DNA of 35,907 nucleotides from Bradyrhizobium sp. SSBR45G (GCF_030159255.1 NZ_BSCT01000057.1:1-35907), one strand, 5' to 3'; shown: positions 1 through 8,727, numbered from the stretch's first letter. A program made the numbers and translations. The notes: generated by a model from the letters alone, not told the origin.

Positions 1-195
1 CCGCTGTCGTCCCGGACAAGCGCGCAAAGCGCGCGCCGATCCGGGACCCATAACCCCAGGGAGATGTTTTGGGCACGATGGCCGACCGATCCCGCCCAGC
101 CAATTCCGCCGCGGCGTATGGATCCCGGGTCAGCGTCCGCCAACGCTTTCGCGTTGCCGGACTTGCCCGGGACGACACCGAATATGGGGCGGCGG
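1..195. repeat. MITE-like fold-back repeat, copy A (left end outside window)
   Basis: This is about 88% identical by eye to the stretch starting at 260. Bases 2-20 and 162-180 form imperfect terminal inverted repeats (17 of 19 match). Inside them lie a second inverted pair (around 37-52 and 117-131) and short hairpins such as the one around 140-156. The right arm continues to about 195 with a GGGGCGG end; the matching left arm would start before base 1. No protein-like reading frame is convincing across it. It looks like a non-autonomous mobile or structural intergenic repeat; the family name is not known to me. Confidence 0.7.
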
Positions 196-259
196 CGTGC
201 GCCGACGAAGCGCGCAAGGTGAAGTGTCCACTATTGAGGACTGTCATGCTGCCAGCGGC

Positions 260-465
260 GTCCGCCCCATCCTCGCTGTCGTCCCGGACAAGCGCGCAAA
301 GCGCGCGCAGATCCGGGATCCATAACCCCAGGGAAACGTATGAGGCACCATGGCCGCCCGATCCCGCCCAGCCACGACCGCCACGGCGTATGGGTCCCGG
401 GTCAGCTTCCGCCAACGCTTCGCGTTTGCGGACTTGCCCGGGACGACACCGAATGTGGGGCGGAC
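260..465. repeat. MITE-like fold-back repeat, copy B (complete)
   Basis: This second copy is about 206 bp with long imperfect terminal inverted repeats: 260-292 pairs with 433-465 over 33 nt with about five mismatches. Internal dyads match those of copy A. The element would fold into a long hairpin as RNA or cruciform DNA. It lies in the same orientation as copy A and is separated from it by about 65 bp of unrelated sequence. No clear target-site duplication was found. Confidence 0.75.
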
Positions 466-624
466 GGCGAGGGCAGAAGAGCGGCAGCGGGCCGTTGGAC
501 CCCGGAGCGAGGGTTGAGCGTTGCTCGTTCGGGGCACCGGCGGCGGGGCCCGTGGAACCCGGACCAGCGACCCGTATAAATTCGGGGCGAAGTCGAAATA
601 TCAATCATTCTCAAGGGCTTGTGA
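466..624. other. Intergenic region between the repeats and the pst promoter
   Basis: I see no gene in this stretch. Reading frames crossing it are low-complexity Arg/Pro/Ala-rich translations typical of GC-rich non-coding DNA. Base composition becomes AT-richer from about 590, leading into the Pho box. Confidence 0.5.
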
Positions 625-642
625 CTGTCATCCGACTGTCAT
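625..642 (+). promoter_or_regulatory. Pho box (PhoB operator) of the pst operon
   Basis: CTGTCATCCGACTGTCAT contains two perfect CTGTCAT half-sites spaced 11 bp apart, which is the known PhoB box layout. It lies 98 bp upstream of the preferred pstS start, and phoB itself is in the same operon. Activation of pstSCAB-phoUB by phosphorylated PhoB under phosphate starvation is therefore expected. Confidence 0.92.
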
Positions 643-650
643 CGAACCTT

Positions 651-656
651 TATAAA
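651..656 (+). promoter_or_regulatory. -10 element of the pst promoter
   Basis: TATAAA lies eight bases after the end of the Pho box. This is the usual arrangement of PhoB-activated sigma-70 promoters, where the Pho box replaces the -35 element. Confidence 0.65.
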
Positions 657-739
657 AGCAGCATCGAGGCCCCTTAAAGCGGCCGGGGAAGCGCAATCGG
701 GCGCACATGGCGCTTCGCTTCCCAAGCATGGAGACCAGC

Positions 740-1750
740 ATGAACTTCGTCAAAGCACTCGTCGCTGCCGGCTTGGTCGCCGCATCGACGTCGGCATTCG
801 CGGCCGACATCACCGGCGCGGGCGCGACGTTCCCGTTCCCGATCTATTCCAAATGGGCCGACGCCTACAAGAAGGAGACCGGCAACGGTCTGAACTACCA
901 GTCGATCGGCTCCGGCGGCGGCATCAAGCAGATCCAGGCCAAGACCGTGACCTTCGGCGCCACCGACGCGCCGCTCAAGGCCGAGCAGCTCGAGAAGGAC
1001 GGCCTGGTGCAGTGGCCGCAGGTGATGGGCGGCATCGTGCCGGTCGTCAACCTCGACGGCATCAAGCCGGGTGAGCTGGTGTTCGACGGCGAGACCCTCG
1101 CCAACATCTATCTCGGCAAGATCACCAAGTGGGATGACGCCGCGATCAAGAAGCTGAACCCGAGCGTGAAGCTGCCGTCCGACGCGATCGCCGTGGTCCG
1201 CCGCTCCGACGGTTCGGGCACCACCTTCAACTTCACCACCTACCTCTCGGGCGTCAGCGACGAGTGGAAGACCAAGGTCGGAGCCAACACCGCGGTCGAG
1301 TGGCCGGTCGGCGTCGGCGCCAAGGGCAATGAGGGCGTGTCGGGCAACATCGGCCAGACCAAGAATTCGATCGGCTATGTCGAATACGCCTATGCCAAGC
1401 AGAACAAGCTGACCTACACCGGTCTGGTCAACAAGGCCGGCAAGACCGTGCAGCCGACCGTCGAAGCCTTCCAGGCGGCTGCGGCGAATGCCGACTGGGC
1501 CAAGGCTCCCGGCTACTATGTCATCCTGGCCAACCAGCCCGGCGACAAGTCCTGGCCGATCACGGCGGCGACCTTCATCCTGATGCACAAGGAACCGACC
1601 GACAAGGCGGCTTCCGCCGAAGCCATCAAGTTCTTCAAATGGTCGTTCGAGAAGGGCGACAAGCTGGCCGAGGAGCTCGACTACATCCCGATGCCCGACA
1701 GCGTCGTGAAGCTGATCGAGAAGACCTGGTCGGCCGATATCAAGAGCTGA
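740..1750 (+). CDS. pstS: Phosphate ABC transporter, periplasmic phosphate-binding protein
   Basis: PstS captures inorganic phosphate in the periplasm and delivers it to PstCA. The 336-residue product has a signal peptide (residues 1-21/22, ending AFA before AD), the family N-terminal block GAGATFPFPIYSKW (about 26-39) and the phosphate-loop motif RRSDGSGTT (154-162). In-frame ATGs also occur at 707 and 728. I prefer 740 because GGAG lies seven bases upstream and translation from there opens directly with the signal peptide. It is the first gene of pstSCAB-phoUB, under the Pho box at 625-642. A stable hairpin follows the gene and probably protects or partly terminates the message so that PstS is made in excess of the membrane subunits. 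Confidence 0.95.
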   Translation: MNFVKALVAAGLVAASTSAFAADITGAGATFPFPIYSKWADAYKKETGNGLNYQSIGSGGGIKQIQAKTVTFGATDAPLKAEQLEKDGLVQWPQVMGGIVPVVNLDGIKPGELVFDGETLANIYLGKITKWDDAAIKKLNPSVKLPSDAIAVVRRSDGSGTTFNFTTYLSGVSDEWKTKVGANTAVEWPVGVGAKGNEGVSGNIGQTKNSIGYVEYAYAKQNKLTYTGLVNKAGKTVQPTVEAFQAAAANADWAKAPGYYVILANQPGDKSWPITAATFILMHKEPTDKAASAEAIKFFKWSFEKGDKLAEELDYIPMPDSVVKLIEKTWSADIKS

Positions 1751-1768
1751 TCCCGCTCATCGAAAGTG

Positions 1769-1795
1769 GCCCTCTCCCCGTCTCGGGGAGAGGGA
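1769..1795 (+). terminator. Hairpin between pstS and pstC
   Basis: A perfect inverted repeat (1770-1779 with 1785-1794, extendable by one G-C pair) forms a 10-11 bp GC-rich stem with a tiny loop. No T-run follows, so it is more likely an mRNA 3'-stabilising element or partial attenuator than a full terminator. Excess PstS over PstCAB is a known feature of such operons. Confidence 0.6.
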
Positions 1796-1846
1796 TCCGG
1801 ACGGGCTTTCATCGTGTCAAAGAAACAGGGGGCTGAGTTGGCGGAC

Positions 1847-2845
1847 ATGGCCGTTCAATCCGAGGTCAGCGACATCGCTGCCTCTGCAGGGCCTTACGAC
1901 CGCGCCCGCGCGCTGAGCGCGTTCAAGCTCGGCGACGTGACCTTCTACTGGATTACCCGTCTGTCGGCGATCTCGGTGCTGCTGATCCTCGGTGGCATCA
2001 TCATCTCGCTGGTCATCGGCGCCTGGCCGGCGATGAAGGAATATGGCTTCCAGTTTCTGCTGACCAAGCGCTGGGCGCCCTCGGCCGATCCTCCGGTGCT
2101 CGGCGCGCTCGGTCCGATCTACGGCACGCTGGTGACCTCGTTCATCGCGATGCTGATCGCCATTCCGGTCGGTCTCGGCATTGCGATCTTCCTGACCGAG
2201 CTCTGCCCGCAATGGCTGCGCCGTCCGATCGGCATCGCGATCGAACTGCTCGCCGGCATTCCCTCCATCATTTACGGCATGTGGGGCTTCTTCGTGCTGG
2301 GCCCGTTCCTGGCCACCACGTTCCAGCCGTTCATGATCAGCCTGTGCGCCAACATCCCGGTGCTGCAGGACATCTTCGCCGGTCCGCCATCTTATCTCAG
2401 CCTGTTCAATGCCTCGCTGATCCTGGCGATCATGGTGCTGCCTTTCATCACCGCGATCTCGGTCGACGTGTTCAAGACGGTGCCGCCGGTTCTGAAAGAA
2501 GCGGCCTACGGCGTCGGCTGCACCACCTGGGAGGTCGTGCGCAGCGTCGTGATCCCGTACACGCGGGTCGGCGTCATCGGCGGCATCATGCTGGCGCTGG
2601 GACGCGCGCTCGGCGAGACCATGGCGGTGACCTTCATCATCGGCAACTCGTTCCGGATCTCGTCCTCGATCTTCGCGCCGGGGACCACGATCTCGGCGGC
2701 GATCGCCTCCGAATTCCAGGAGAGCGACGGGCTGCACCAGTCGAGCCTGATCCTGCTCGGTCTCCTGCTGTTCGTCTTGACCTTCTTCGTGCTCGCAGCG
2801 GCCCGCTTGATGCTGATGCGGCTCGAGACCAAGGCAGGGAAATAA
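1847..2845 (+). CDS. pstC: Phosphate ABC transporter permease PstC
   Basis: PstC is one of the two inner-membrane subunits that form the phosphate channel. The 332-residue product has about six hydrophobic segments (for example ISVLLILGGIIISLVIGAW near the N-terminus and LILLGLLLFVLTFFVLAAA at the end). It also has the cytoplasmic EAA loop (EAAYGVGCTTWEVV) that contacts PstB. ATG 1847 lacks a strong ribosome site. An in-frame TTG at 1838 has AGGGGG five bases upstream and may be the true start, adding three residues. It lies downstream of pstS and four bases before pstA. Confidence 0.93.
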   Translation: MAVQSEVSDIAASAGPYDRARALSAFKLGDVTFYWITRLSAISVLLILGGIIISLVIGAWPAMKEYGFQFLLTKRWAPSADPPVLGALGPIYGTLVTSFIAMLIAIPVGLGIAIFLTELCPQWLRRPIGIAIELLAGIPSIIYGMWGFFVLGPFLATTFQPFMISLCANIPVLQDIFAGPPSYLSLFNASLILAIMVLPFITAISVDVFKTVPPVLKEAAYGVGCTTWEVVRSVVIPYTRVGVIGGIMLALGRALGETMAVTFIIGNSFRISSSIFAPGTTISAAIASEFQESDGLHQSSLILLGLLLFVLTFFVLAAARLMLMRLETKAGK

Positions 2846-2849
2846 GGTA

Positions 2850-3725
2850 ATGACTGCCATCGAAGCTCAGCCCAATCCCGTCAATCCGATCTACACGCGT
2901 CGCCGCCGCACGGATATCGTGGTCCGTGGCCTCTGCGTCGCCGCCGCCGCGTTCGGCGTCACCTGGCTGGCGCTGATCCTGTTCACGCTGTTCTATAACG
3001 GTCTGGCCGGCCTCAGCCTGCAGGTCTTCACCGCCGATACGCCGCCGCCGGGGTCGAGCGAAGGCGGTCTGCGCAACGCCATCGTCGGCTCGGTCATGAT
3101 GACCATCATCGGCGTCGGCATCGGTGCGCCGCTTGGTCTGTTTGCCGGCACCTATCTCGCTGAATATGGCCGCAACGACCGCCTGACCTCGGTGATCCGC
3201 TTCATCAACGACATTCTGCTGTCGGCGCCGTCGATCATCATCGGCCTGTTCATCTACGGTGCCGTGGTGGTGCCGATGGGCGGCTTCTCGGCGATCGCCG
3301 GCGCGCTGGCGCTGGCCGTCATCGTGATCCCCGTGGTGCTCAGAACCACCGAGGACATGCTGCTGCTGGTGCCCAATCCGCTGCGTGAGGCGGCCTCCGC
3401 ACTCGGCCTGCCGCGCTCGCTGGTGATCCGCCGCATCGCCTATCGCGCGGCGCGCTCCGGCCTTATCACCGGCGTTCTGCTCGCGACCGCCCGCGTCGCC
3501 GGCGAGACTGCTCCGCTGCTGTTCACCGCGTTGTCGAACCAATTCTGGAGCATGAACCTCTCCAAGACGATGGCGAACCTACCTGTGACCATCAACAACT
3601 TCGTCCAGAGCCCGTATGCTTATTGGAAGCAACTGGCCTGGAGCGGAGCCCTCATCATCACTCTGGCCGTGCTCGCCTTGAACGTCGGAGCACGCATTCT
3701 CGGCGCCGAGAGGAACACGAAATGA
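2850..3725 (+). CDS. pstA: Phosphate ABC transporter permease PstA
   Basis: PstA is the second channel subunit and pairs with PstC. The 291-residue protein has about six membrane segments and the EAA loop EAASALGLPRSLVIRR. The start is supported by TAAGG just upstream and by close spacing to the pstC stop. The stop overlaps the start of pstB as ATGA, implying coupled translation. Confidence 0.94.
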   Translation: MTAIEAQPNPVNPIYTRRRRTDIVVRGLCVAAAAFGVTWLALILFTLFYNGLAGLSLQVFTADTPPPGSSEGGLRNAIVGSVMMTIIGVGIGAPLGLFAGTYLAEYGRNDRLTSVIRFINDILLSAPSIIIGLFIYGAVVVPMGGFSAIAGALALAVIVIPVVLRTTEDMLLLVPNPLREAASALGLPRSLVIRRIAYRAARSGLITGVLLATARVAGETAPLLFTALSNQFWSMNLSKTMANLPVTINNFVQSPYAYWKQLAWSGALIITLAVLALNVGARILGAERNTK

Positions 3726-4543
3726 CCGAACTGTCCGTCTCCGTCAGTCAGCCCAATCACGCTTTGCATGGCCAGGTGCTCCCCGAGGCTCCGGCCAAGG
3801 TCACCGCGCGCAACCTCAACTTCTACTACGGCGACCATCACGCGCTGAAGAACATCAACCTGTCGCTCGGCACCAATCGCGTCACCGCGTTCATCGGCCC
3901 GTCCGGCTGCGGCAAGTCCACCTTGCTGCGCATCTTCAACCGGATGTACGACCTGTATCCGGGCCAGCGCGCGACCGGCCAGCTGATGCTCGACAACACC
4001 AACATTCTCGATCCCAAGCTCGATCTGAACCTGCTGCGCGCCCGCGTCGGCATGGTGTTCCAGAAGCCGACGCCGTTTCCGATGACGATCTACGAAAACA
4101 TCGCCTTCGGCATCCGCCTCTACGAGAAGATCTCGAAGTCCGAGATGGACGACCGGGTCGAGAAGGCGCTGCGCGGCGGCGCGCTGTGGAACGAGGTCAA
4201 GGACAAGCTCAACGCCTCCGGCCTGTCGCTCTCGGGCGGCCAGCAGCAGCGGCTGTGCATCGCGCGCACCGTGGCGGTCAGGCCCGAGGTCATCCTGTTC
4301 GACGAGCCGTGCTCGGCGCTCGATCCGATCTCGACCGCCAAGGTCGAGGAACTGATCCAGGAGCTCGCCGAGAACTACACGATCGCGATCGTCACGCATA
4401 ACATGCAGCAGGCGGCGCGCGTCTCCGACAAGACCGCCTTCATGTATCTCGGCGAGCTGATCGAGTTCGACGAGACCAGCAAGATCTTCACCTCGCCGAG
4501 CGATCGGCGGACCCAGGACTACATCACCGGCCGGTTCGGCTGA
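3722..4543 (+). CDS. pstB: Phosphate ABC transporter ATP-binding protein PstB
   Basis: PstB hydrolyses ATP to power phosphate import on the cytoplasmic face. The 273-residue protein carries Walker A GPSGCGKST (59-67), the Q-loop VFQKPTPFPM typical of PstB, the ABC signature LSGGQQQRL and Walker B VILFDEP with the D-loop SALDP. The frame is open upstream to 3623, but the start at 3722 overlaps the pstA stop (ATGA) and begins the conserved protein. No defect is visible. Confidence 0.96.
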   Translation: MTELSVSVSQPNHALHGQVLPEAPAKVTARNLNFYYGDHHALKNINLSLGTNRVTAFIGPSGCGKSTLLRIFNRMYDLYPGQRATGQLMLDNTNILDPKLDLNLLRARVGMVFQKPTPFPMTIYENIAFGIRLYEKISKSEMDDRVEKALRGGALWNEVKDKLNASGLSLSGGQQQRLCIARTVAVRPEVILFDEPCSALDPISTAKVEELIQELAENYTIAIVTHNMQQAARVSDKTAFMYLGELIEFDETSKIFTSPSDRRTQDYITGRFG

Positions 4544-4572
4544 CGCCGACGCATTGCCCTCAGGAGATCATC

Positions 4573-5289
4573 ATGGCCAGTGAACATACCGCCAAGGCGT
4601 TCGACAGCGATCTGCAGGACCTGACACGGCTGGTGTCGGAGATGGGCGGCCTCGCCGAGCGGCTGATCGTCGATTCCGTCGATGCGCTGGTGCGGCGCGA
4701 CGTGGCGCTCGGCCAGAAGGTGGTCGCCACCGATGTCGAGGTCGACAAGCTGCAGCGCATCATCGAGGAGCGTGCGGTGCTCACGATTGCCCGCCGCCAG
4801 CCGATGGCGGTGGACCTGCGCGAGATCGTCGGCGCGATGCGCGTGGCGACCGATCTGGAGCGCATCGGCGACCTCGCCAAGAACATCGGCAAGCGCGTCG
4901 CGGCGCTGGAAAGCGATTTTCACCCCTTGAAGCTGATCCGCGGCCTCGAGCACATGACCGATCTGGTGCAGTCGCAGGTCAAGACGGTGCTGGACGCCTA
5001 TGCCGCGCATGATTTGCCGGCGGCGATGACGGTGTGGAAGGGCGACGAGGAGGTCGACGCCATCTGCACCTCGCTGTTCCGCGAGCTCCTGACCTACATG
5101 ATGGAGGATCCGCGCAACATCTCGTTCTGCATTCACCTGATGTTCTGCGCCAAGAACATCGAACGGATCGGCGATCATGCGACCAATATCGCTGAAACCG
5201 TGTTCTATATGATCGAGGGCCAGCAGATCATGGACAAGCGCCCGAAGGGCGACATGACCAGCTTCGCGACCACGATCCCTGGCAACTGA
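4573..5289 (+). CDS. phoU: Phosphate signalling regulator PhoU
   Basis: PhoU couples PstSCAB activity to the PhoR kinase and keeps the Pho regulon off when phosphate is plentiful. The 238-residue helical protein shows the two PhoU repeats, each with the conserved pattern around RIGDLAKNI (about residue 97) and RIGDHATNI (about 198). AGGAGA lies seven bases upstream of the start. It sits between pstB and phoB as in many alphaproteobacteria. The partner kinase phoR is not in this window. Confidence 0.95.
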   Translation: MASEHTAKAFDSDLQDLTRLVSEMGGLAERLIVDSVDALVRRDVALGQKVVATDVEVDKLQRIIEERAVLTIARRQPMAVDLREIVGAMRVATDLERIGDLAKNIGKRVAALESDFHPLKLIRGLEHMTDLVQSQVKTVLDAYAAHDLPAAMTVWKGDEEVDAICTSLFRELLTYMMEDPRNISFCIHLMFCAKNIERIGDHATNIAETVFYMIEGQQIMDKRPKGDMTSFATTIPGN

Positions 5290-5305
5290 GAGAGACGGTT
5301 CAGAC

Positions 5306-6016
5306 ATGGGCGCGCGAATTCTGGTGGTTGAGGACGAGGAGGCGCTGACGACGCTGCTGCGCTACAACCTCGAGGCCGAAGGCTACGAGGTCGAGACCGT
5401 GGCGCGCGGCGACGAGGCGGACACGCGCCTCAAGGAGCGCATTCCCGATCTCGTCGTGCTCGACTGGATGCTGCCGGGCCTTTCGGGCATCGAGCTGTGC
5501 CGGCGGCTGCGGGCGCGGTCCGAGACCAGGCAGCTGCCGATCATCATGCTGACGGCGCGCGGCGAGGAGAGCGAGCGCGTGCGCGGGCTCGCCACCGGCG
5601 CCGACGACTACATCGTCAAGCCGTTCTCGGTGCCCGAGCTGCTGGCGCGCGTGAAGGGCCTGCTGCGGCGAGCGAGCCCTGAGCGGCTCGCCACCGTGCT
5701 GTCCTATGGCGACATCGAGCTCGACCGCGAGAAGCGCCGCGTGGCGCGCTCCGGCCGGCCGATCGATCTCGGCCCGACCGAATACCGCCTGCTCGAATTC
5801 TTCCTCGAGCATCCTGGCCGCGTGTTCAGCCGCGAGCAGCTGCTCGACAGCGTCTGGGGCCGCGACATCTATATCGATGAGCGCACCGTCGACGTGCATA
5901 TCGGCCGCCTGCGCAAGCTGCTCAATCCCGGCCGCGAGCAGGACCCGATCCGCACCGTGCGCGGCGCCGGCTACGCGCTCGACGACCGCTTCGCCAAGAG
6001 CGAGCAGGCGTCGTGA
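5306..6016 (+). CDS. phoB: Phosphate regulon response regulator PhoB
   Basis: PhoB is an OmpR-family transcription activator. The 236 residues form an N-terminal receiver domain (acidic pocket E9-D10-E11, phospho-acceptor D53 in VVLDWMLPG, conserved K in IVKPFS) and a C-terminal winged-helix domain (about 135-230, with the DERTVDVHIGRLRKLL recognition segment). It probably acts on the Pho box at 625-642 upstream of its own operon. The gene starts 16 bases after phoU. Confidence 0.95.
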   Translation: MGARILVVEDEEALTTLLRYNLEAEGYEVETVARGDEADTRLKERIPDLVVLDWMLPGLSGIELCRRLRARSETRQLPIIMLTARGEESERVRGLATGADDYIVKPFSVPELLARVKGLLRRASPERLATVLSYGDIELDREKRRVARSGRPIDLGPTEYRLLEFFLEHPGRVFSREQLLDSVWGRDIYIDERTVDVHIGRLRKLLNPGREQDPIRTVRGAGYALDDRFAKSEQAS

Positions 6017-6104
6017 AGCGCGGCAAGCCTGAATAAGGAGATCCTGGTCCGCTTTTCGCCACGCCGCCGCCGTCTTGACCCTGTGTGCTGAACCATCCCT
6101 CACG

Positions 6105-7445
6105 ATGATTCCGGTCCAGCGGACGCCCTTGATCAAGTCCCTCGTCATATGTCTGGCCGTGCTGCTCGGCAGCGTGGCCGGCGCCTCGGCCGCCGAGCTC
6201 GAGGACGCCGTCGCTGCCGCGGGCAGCGGACAGCACGCGGAGGCGCTGCGCCGATTGCAGCCGCTGGCGGCCAAGGGCGATGCGCGGGCGCAGTTCGATG
6301 TCGGCTTCATGCAGGCGTTCGGCTGGGGCCAGCCGCGCAACCCGGCCGGGGCGCTGGCCTGGTACCGCAAGGCGGCGGATCAGGGCCTTGCCGTCGCCCA
6401 GCACTATCTCGGCATCGCCTATGTCAATGGCGAGGGCGTCGCCTGCGACCCGCGCGAAGCCGTCCGCTGGTTCAGCCGCGCTGCCGCGCAGGGCTTCGCC
6501 CAGTCGCAATACATGCTGGGCCTGATGATGCTCGGCGGCCGCGGCGTGACGCAGGATCCTGTGCAGGGTTATGCCTGGCTGGTGATGGCCGGCCGCAACG
6601 GCGTGCGCTCGGCCGGCCGCGACGTGCAGCGCGCCAAGCTGACCGAGCCGCAGCGGCTGCAGGCCGAGACCATCATCACCAGCTGGAAGCCGAAATTCGA
6701 AGCGGCCGACGGCGGCATCGCCAGTCCGCGCGCCGAGCAGCTGCTCGGGCTCGACCGGCACATCGGCGAGGTCGTGGACCCGACCTCCTGGCCGGCGTCG
6801 TCGATCGGTGTCGTCACCGTCGCGCAGTATTCGACCGGCGGGTGGTGCACGGGCACGCTGATCGCGCCCCGCGTGGTGCTGACCGCCGCACATTGCGTGT
6901 TCAATGGCGTCGCGCAGGTCAGCCCCGGCAACGTCCGCTTCCTCGCCGGCATGAACCGGGGTACGCCGGCGGCCTCGTCGGTCGCCGACAAGCTGATCGT
7001 GGCCCCGGACTTCGTCCCGACCCAGCACGACAAATGGTCGCTCGACCGCTCGCCGGCCGATTGGGCGCTGATCATCCTGAAGGATCCGCTGCCGTCGAAG
7101 CCGGTCGCGGTCAAGGCGCTGACCCGCGAGGAGCTCGCGGCGGCGACGGCGGCCGGCACCATCTCCGAGATCGGCTACGGCCAGGAGCGCCGCTATTCCC
7201 CGACCGGCCAGCGCAATTGCAGCGCCGGCATGACCAAGGATGCCCGGCTGCTGACGGTGCATTGCCTGGCCAATTTCGGCTATTCGGGCTCTCCGATCAT
7301 GGCCGAGGTCGGCGGCCAGCCCGCCGTGGTCGGCATCTTCTCCGCGTTCCACGAGGAGACCCGGCTGATGTTCGCCGCGCCCGCGAGCCAGTTCGAGGCG
7401 ACGGTGCGGCGCGAGATCGCGGCGCAGAGCGCCTCGGCGCGGTGA
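6105..7445 (+). CDS. Exported Sel1-repeat trypsin-like serine protease
   Basis: The protein is a 446-residue predicted exported protease of unknown substrate. From ATG 6105 it has a signal peptide (about 1-31, ending ASAAE). Two Sel1-like repeats follow (about 60-155, with the AxxxLGxxYxxGxGV-type pattern). A chymotrypsin-fold domain (about 230-440) has His263 in TAAHC, Asp319 in DWALI and Ser394 in GYSGSPIM, so the triad is complete although the serine motif departs from GDSGGP. An upstream TTG at 6075 is in frame but unlikely. An AAGGAG at 6035-6040 is not positioned for either start. It follows phoB by 88 bases in the same direction and could be read from the pst operon; a Pho-regulated role is only inferred. 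Confidence 0.82.
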   Translation: MIPVQRTPLIKSLVICLAVLLGSVAGASAAELEDAVAAAGSGQHAEALRRLQPLAAKGDARAQFDVGFMQAFGWGQPRNPAGALAWYRKAADQGLAVAQHYLGIAYVNGEGVACDPREAVRWFSRAAAQGFAQSQYMLGLMMLGGRGVTQDPVQGYAWLVMAGRNGVRSAGRDVQRAKLTEPQRLQAETIITSWKPKFEAADGGIASPRAEQLLGLDRHIGEVVDPTSWPASSIGVVTVAQYSTGGWCTGTLIAPRVVLTAAHCVFNGVAQVSPGNVRFLAGMNRGTPAASSVADKLIVAPDFVPTQHDKWSLDRSPADWALIILKDPLPSKPVAVKALTREELAAATAAGTISEIGYGQERRYSPTGQRNCSAGMTKDARLLTVHCLANFGYSGSPIMAEVGGQPAVVGIFSAFHEETRLMFAAPASQFEATVRREIAAQSASAR

Positions 7446-7617
7446 GGGGAGCAGAGGAGGGCACGGCTGGTTATTGTTTGTGCGTGACCGGATAGCGGGT
7501 TGCCAAGGAACAAGGCTGGTCCGGGAGGTGCGGTGGCCGGCTCGCTGGATTCGCGGCGGCTTTTGCCGGCGGACAGCCCTCTTGCCGAATGGCGCGGGTC
7601 TTGCTCTCTTGGTGAGT
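7446..7617. other. Intergenic region before hupN
   Basis: This 172-bp gap presumably holds the promoter of the hupN-hupU-hupV group, as the genes after it are tightly packed. I looked for a -24/-12 element, a FixK box and a recognisable metal riboswitch and found none that convinces. Confidence 0.4.
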
Positions 7618-8727
7618 ATGACAATTTTCCCAATTGATCATCCTCGCCCCAGCCGCTCGGTTCCAGCCTGGCTCACCGCGGCCGGCGGCCGGACCACGGC
7701 GCTGCTGGCCGGCCTCGTTCTCGCCAATGCGCTCGCCTGGGCGTGGGCCTTCGCGCTCTACGCCGACCGGCCCGCCATCGTCGGCACGGCCATGCTGGCG
7801 TGGCTGCTCGGCCTGCGCCACGCGGTCGATGCCGACCACATCGCGGCGATCGACAATGTGGTGCGCAAGCTGGTGCAGGACGGCGACGCGCCGCGCGCAG
7901 CCGGACTCTACTTCGCGCTGGGCCATTCCAGCGTCGTCGTCATCGCCACCATCCTGGTGAGCCTCGTCGCCGGTGCGGACCTGCTCAGCGAAGACAGCGC
8001 GATCCGGGCGATCGGCGGAGCCATCGGCACCTCGGTCTCGGCAGGGTTCCTGCTGCTGATCGCCCTCGCCAACCTGATCCTGTTCGTGAACCTCTGGCGT
8101 CGCCCGGCGGATTCGCAAATTGACAAGGAAGGTGCCGGAAACGCCGGACGCGGCATCCTCATTCGCCTTCTCCGCCCCGTGCTGCGCATCGTGTCACGCG
8201 CCTGGCACATGTATCCGCTCGGGTTCTTGTTCGGCCTCGGCTTCGACACCGCAAGCGAGATCGGGCTGCTCAGCCTGTCTGCGACCGAGGCGGCCCGCGG
8301 CGCGAGCCTCGCCCATGTGCTGGTGTTCCCGGCGCTGTTCGCGGCGGCGATGGCCACGGTCGATACGGCGGACAGCATGCTGATGGTCGGCGCCTATCGC
8401 TGGGCGCTCACCGATCCCGCGCGCAAGCGGCGCTACAATCTGGTGATCACCGGCGCGTCGGTCGCGATTGCGGTCGTGATCGGCGGCATCGAAGCCGTCT
8501 CGCTGCTGGCGCCGCGGCTCGGCTTCGGCTCGATTGGCCTGGGCGATGAGGTCGGCAACCTCGGGATCGTCGTGGTCGGACTGTTCGGACTGATCTGGGC
8601 CGGGGCCATGCTGATCGGCCGCCGCCGTCGCGGCGCCGAGGACGCACCAGGCGAGGCGCTTGCCAGCATTCGCGCTGGGGCGCTAAACCCGGTGGCGCAA
8701 CGGGGCCCGGCGCATGGCGCGGGATAG
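7618..8727 (+). CDS. hupN: NiCoT-family nickel permease HupN
   Basis: HupN imports Ni2+ for the hydrogenase active site. The 369-residue membrane protein has the NiCoT signature RHAVDADHI (67-75, the HX4DH metal motif in the second membrane segment), ALGHSSVVV and LGFDTASEIGLL. It has about eight hydrophobic segments. The frame is open upstream to 7474. ATG 7618 is preferred, with GTG 7612 as a near alternative; neither has a strong ribosome site. It lies 15 bases before hupU. Bradyrhizobium clusters have been described with hupO and hupP after hupN; those are missing here. Confidence 0.92.
   Translation: MTIFPIDHPRPSRSVPAWLTAAGGRTTALLAGLVLANALAWAWAFALYADRPAIVGTAMLAWLLGLRHAVDADHIAAIDNVVRKLVQDGDAPRAAGLYFALGHSSVVVIATILVSLVAGADLLSEDSAIRAIGGAIGTSVSAGFLLLIALANLILFVNLWRRPADSQIDKEGAGNAGRGILIRLLRPVLRIVSRAWHMYPLGFLFGLGFDTASEIGLLSLSATEAARGASLAHVLVFPALFAAAMATVDTADSMLMVGAYRWALTDPARKRRYNLVITGASVAIAVVIGGIEAVSLLAPRLGFGSIGLGDEVGNLGIVVVGLFGLIWAGAMLIGRRRRGAEDAPGEALASIRAGALNPVAQRGPAHGAG

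Noticed and set aside
69..677. 202-codon plus-strand frame before pstS
   Set aside because: It crosses both fold-back repeats and the Pho box and translates to low-complexity sequence, so it is not a gene.
6035..6074. AAGGAG ribosome-like site after phoB
   Set aside because: No start codon in a productive frame lies at proper distance; the protease most likely starts at 6105.
5922..7352. 476-codon open frame on the minus strand
   Set aside because: It lies opposite phoB and the protease gene. Its translation is His/Arg/Asp/Gly-rich with no recognisable domain, typical of antisense frames in GC-rich DNA.
7618..7641. AATTG/CAATT dyad over the hupN start codon, considered as a nickel-regulator site
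   Set aside because: The arms are only five bases with a bulge beyond, and do not match a known NikR operator.
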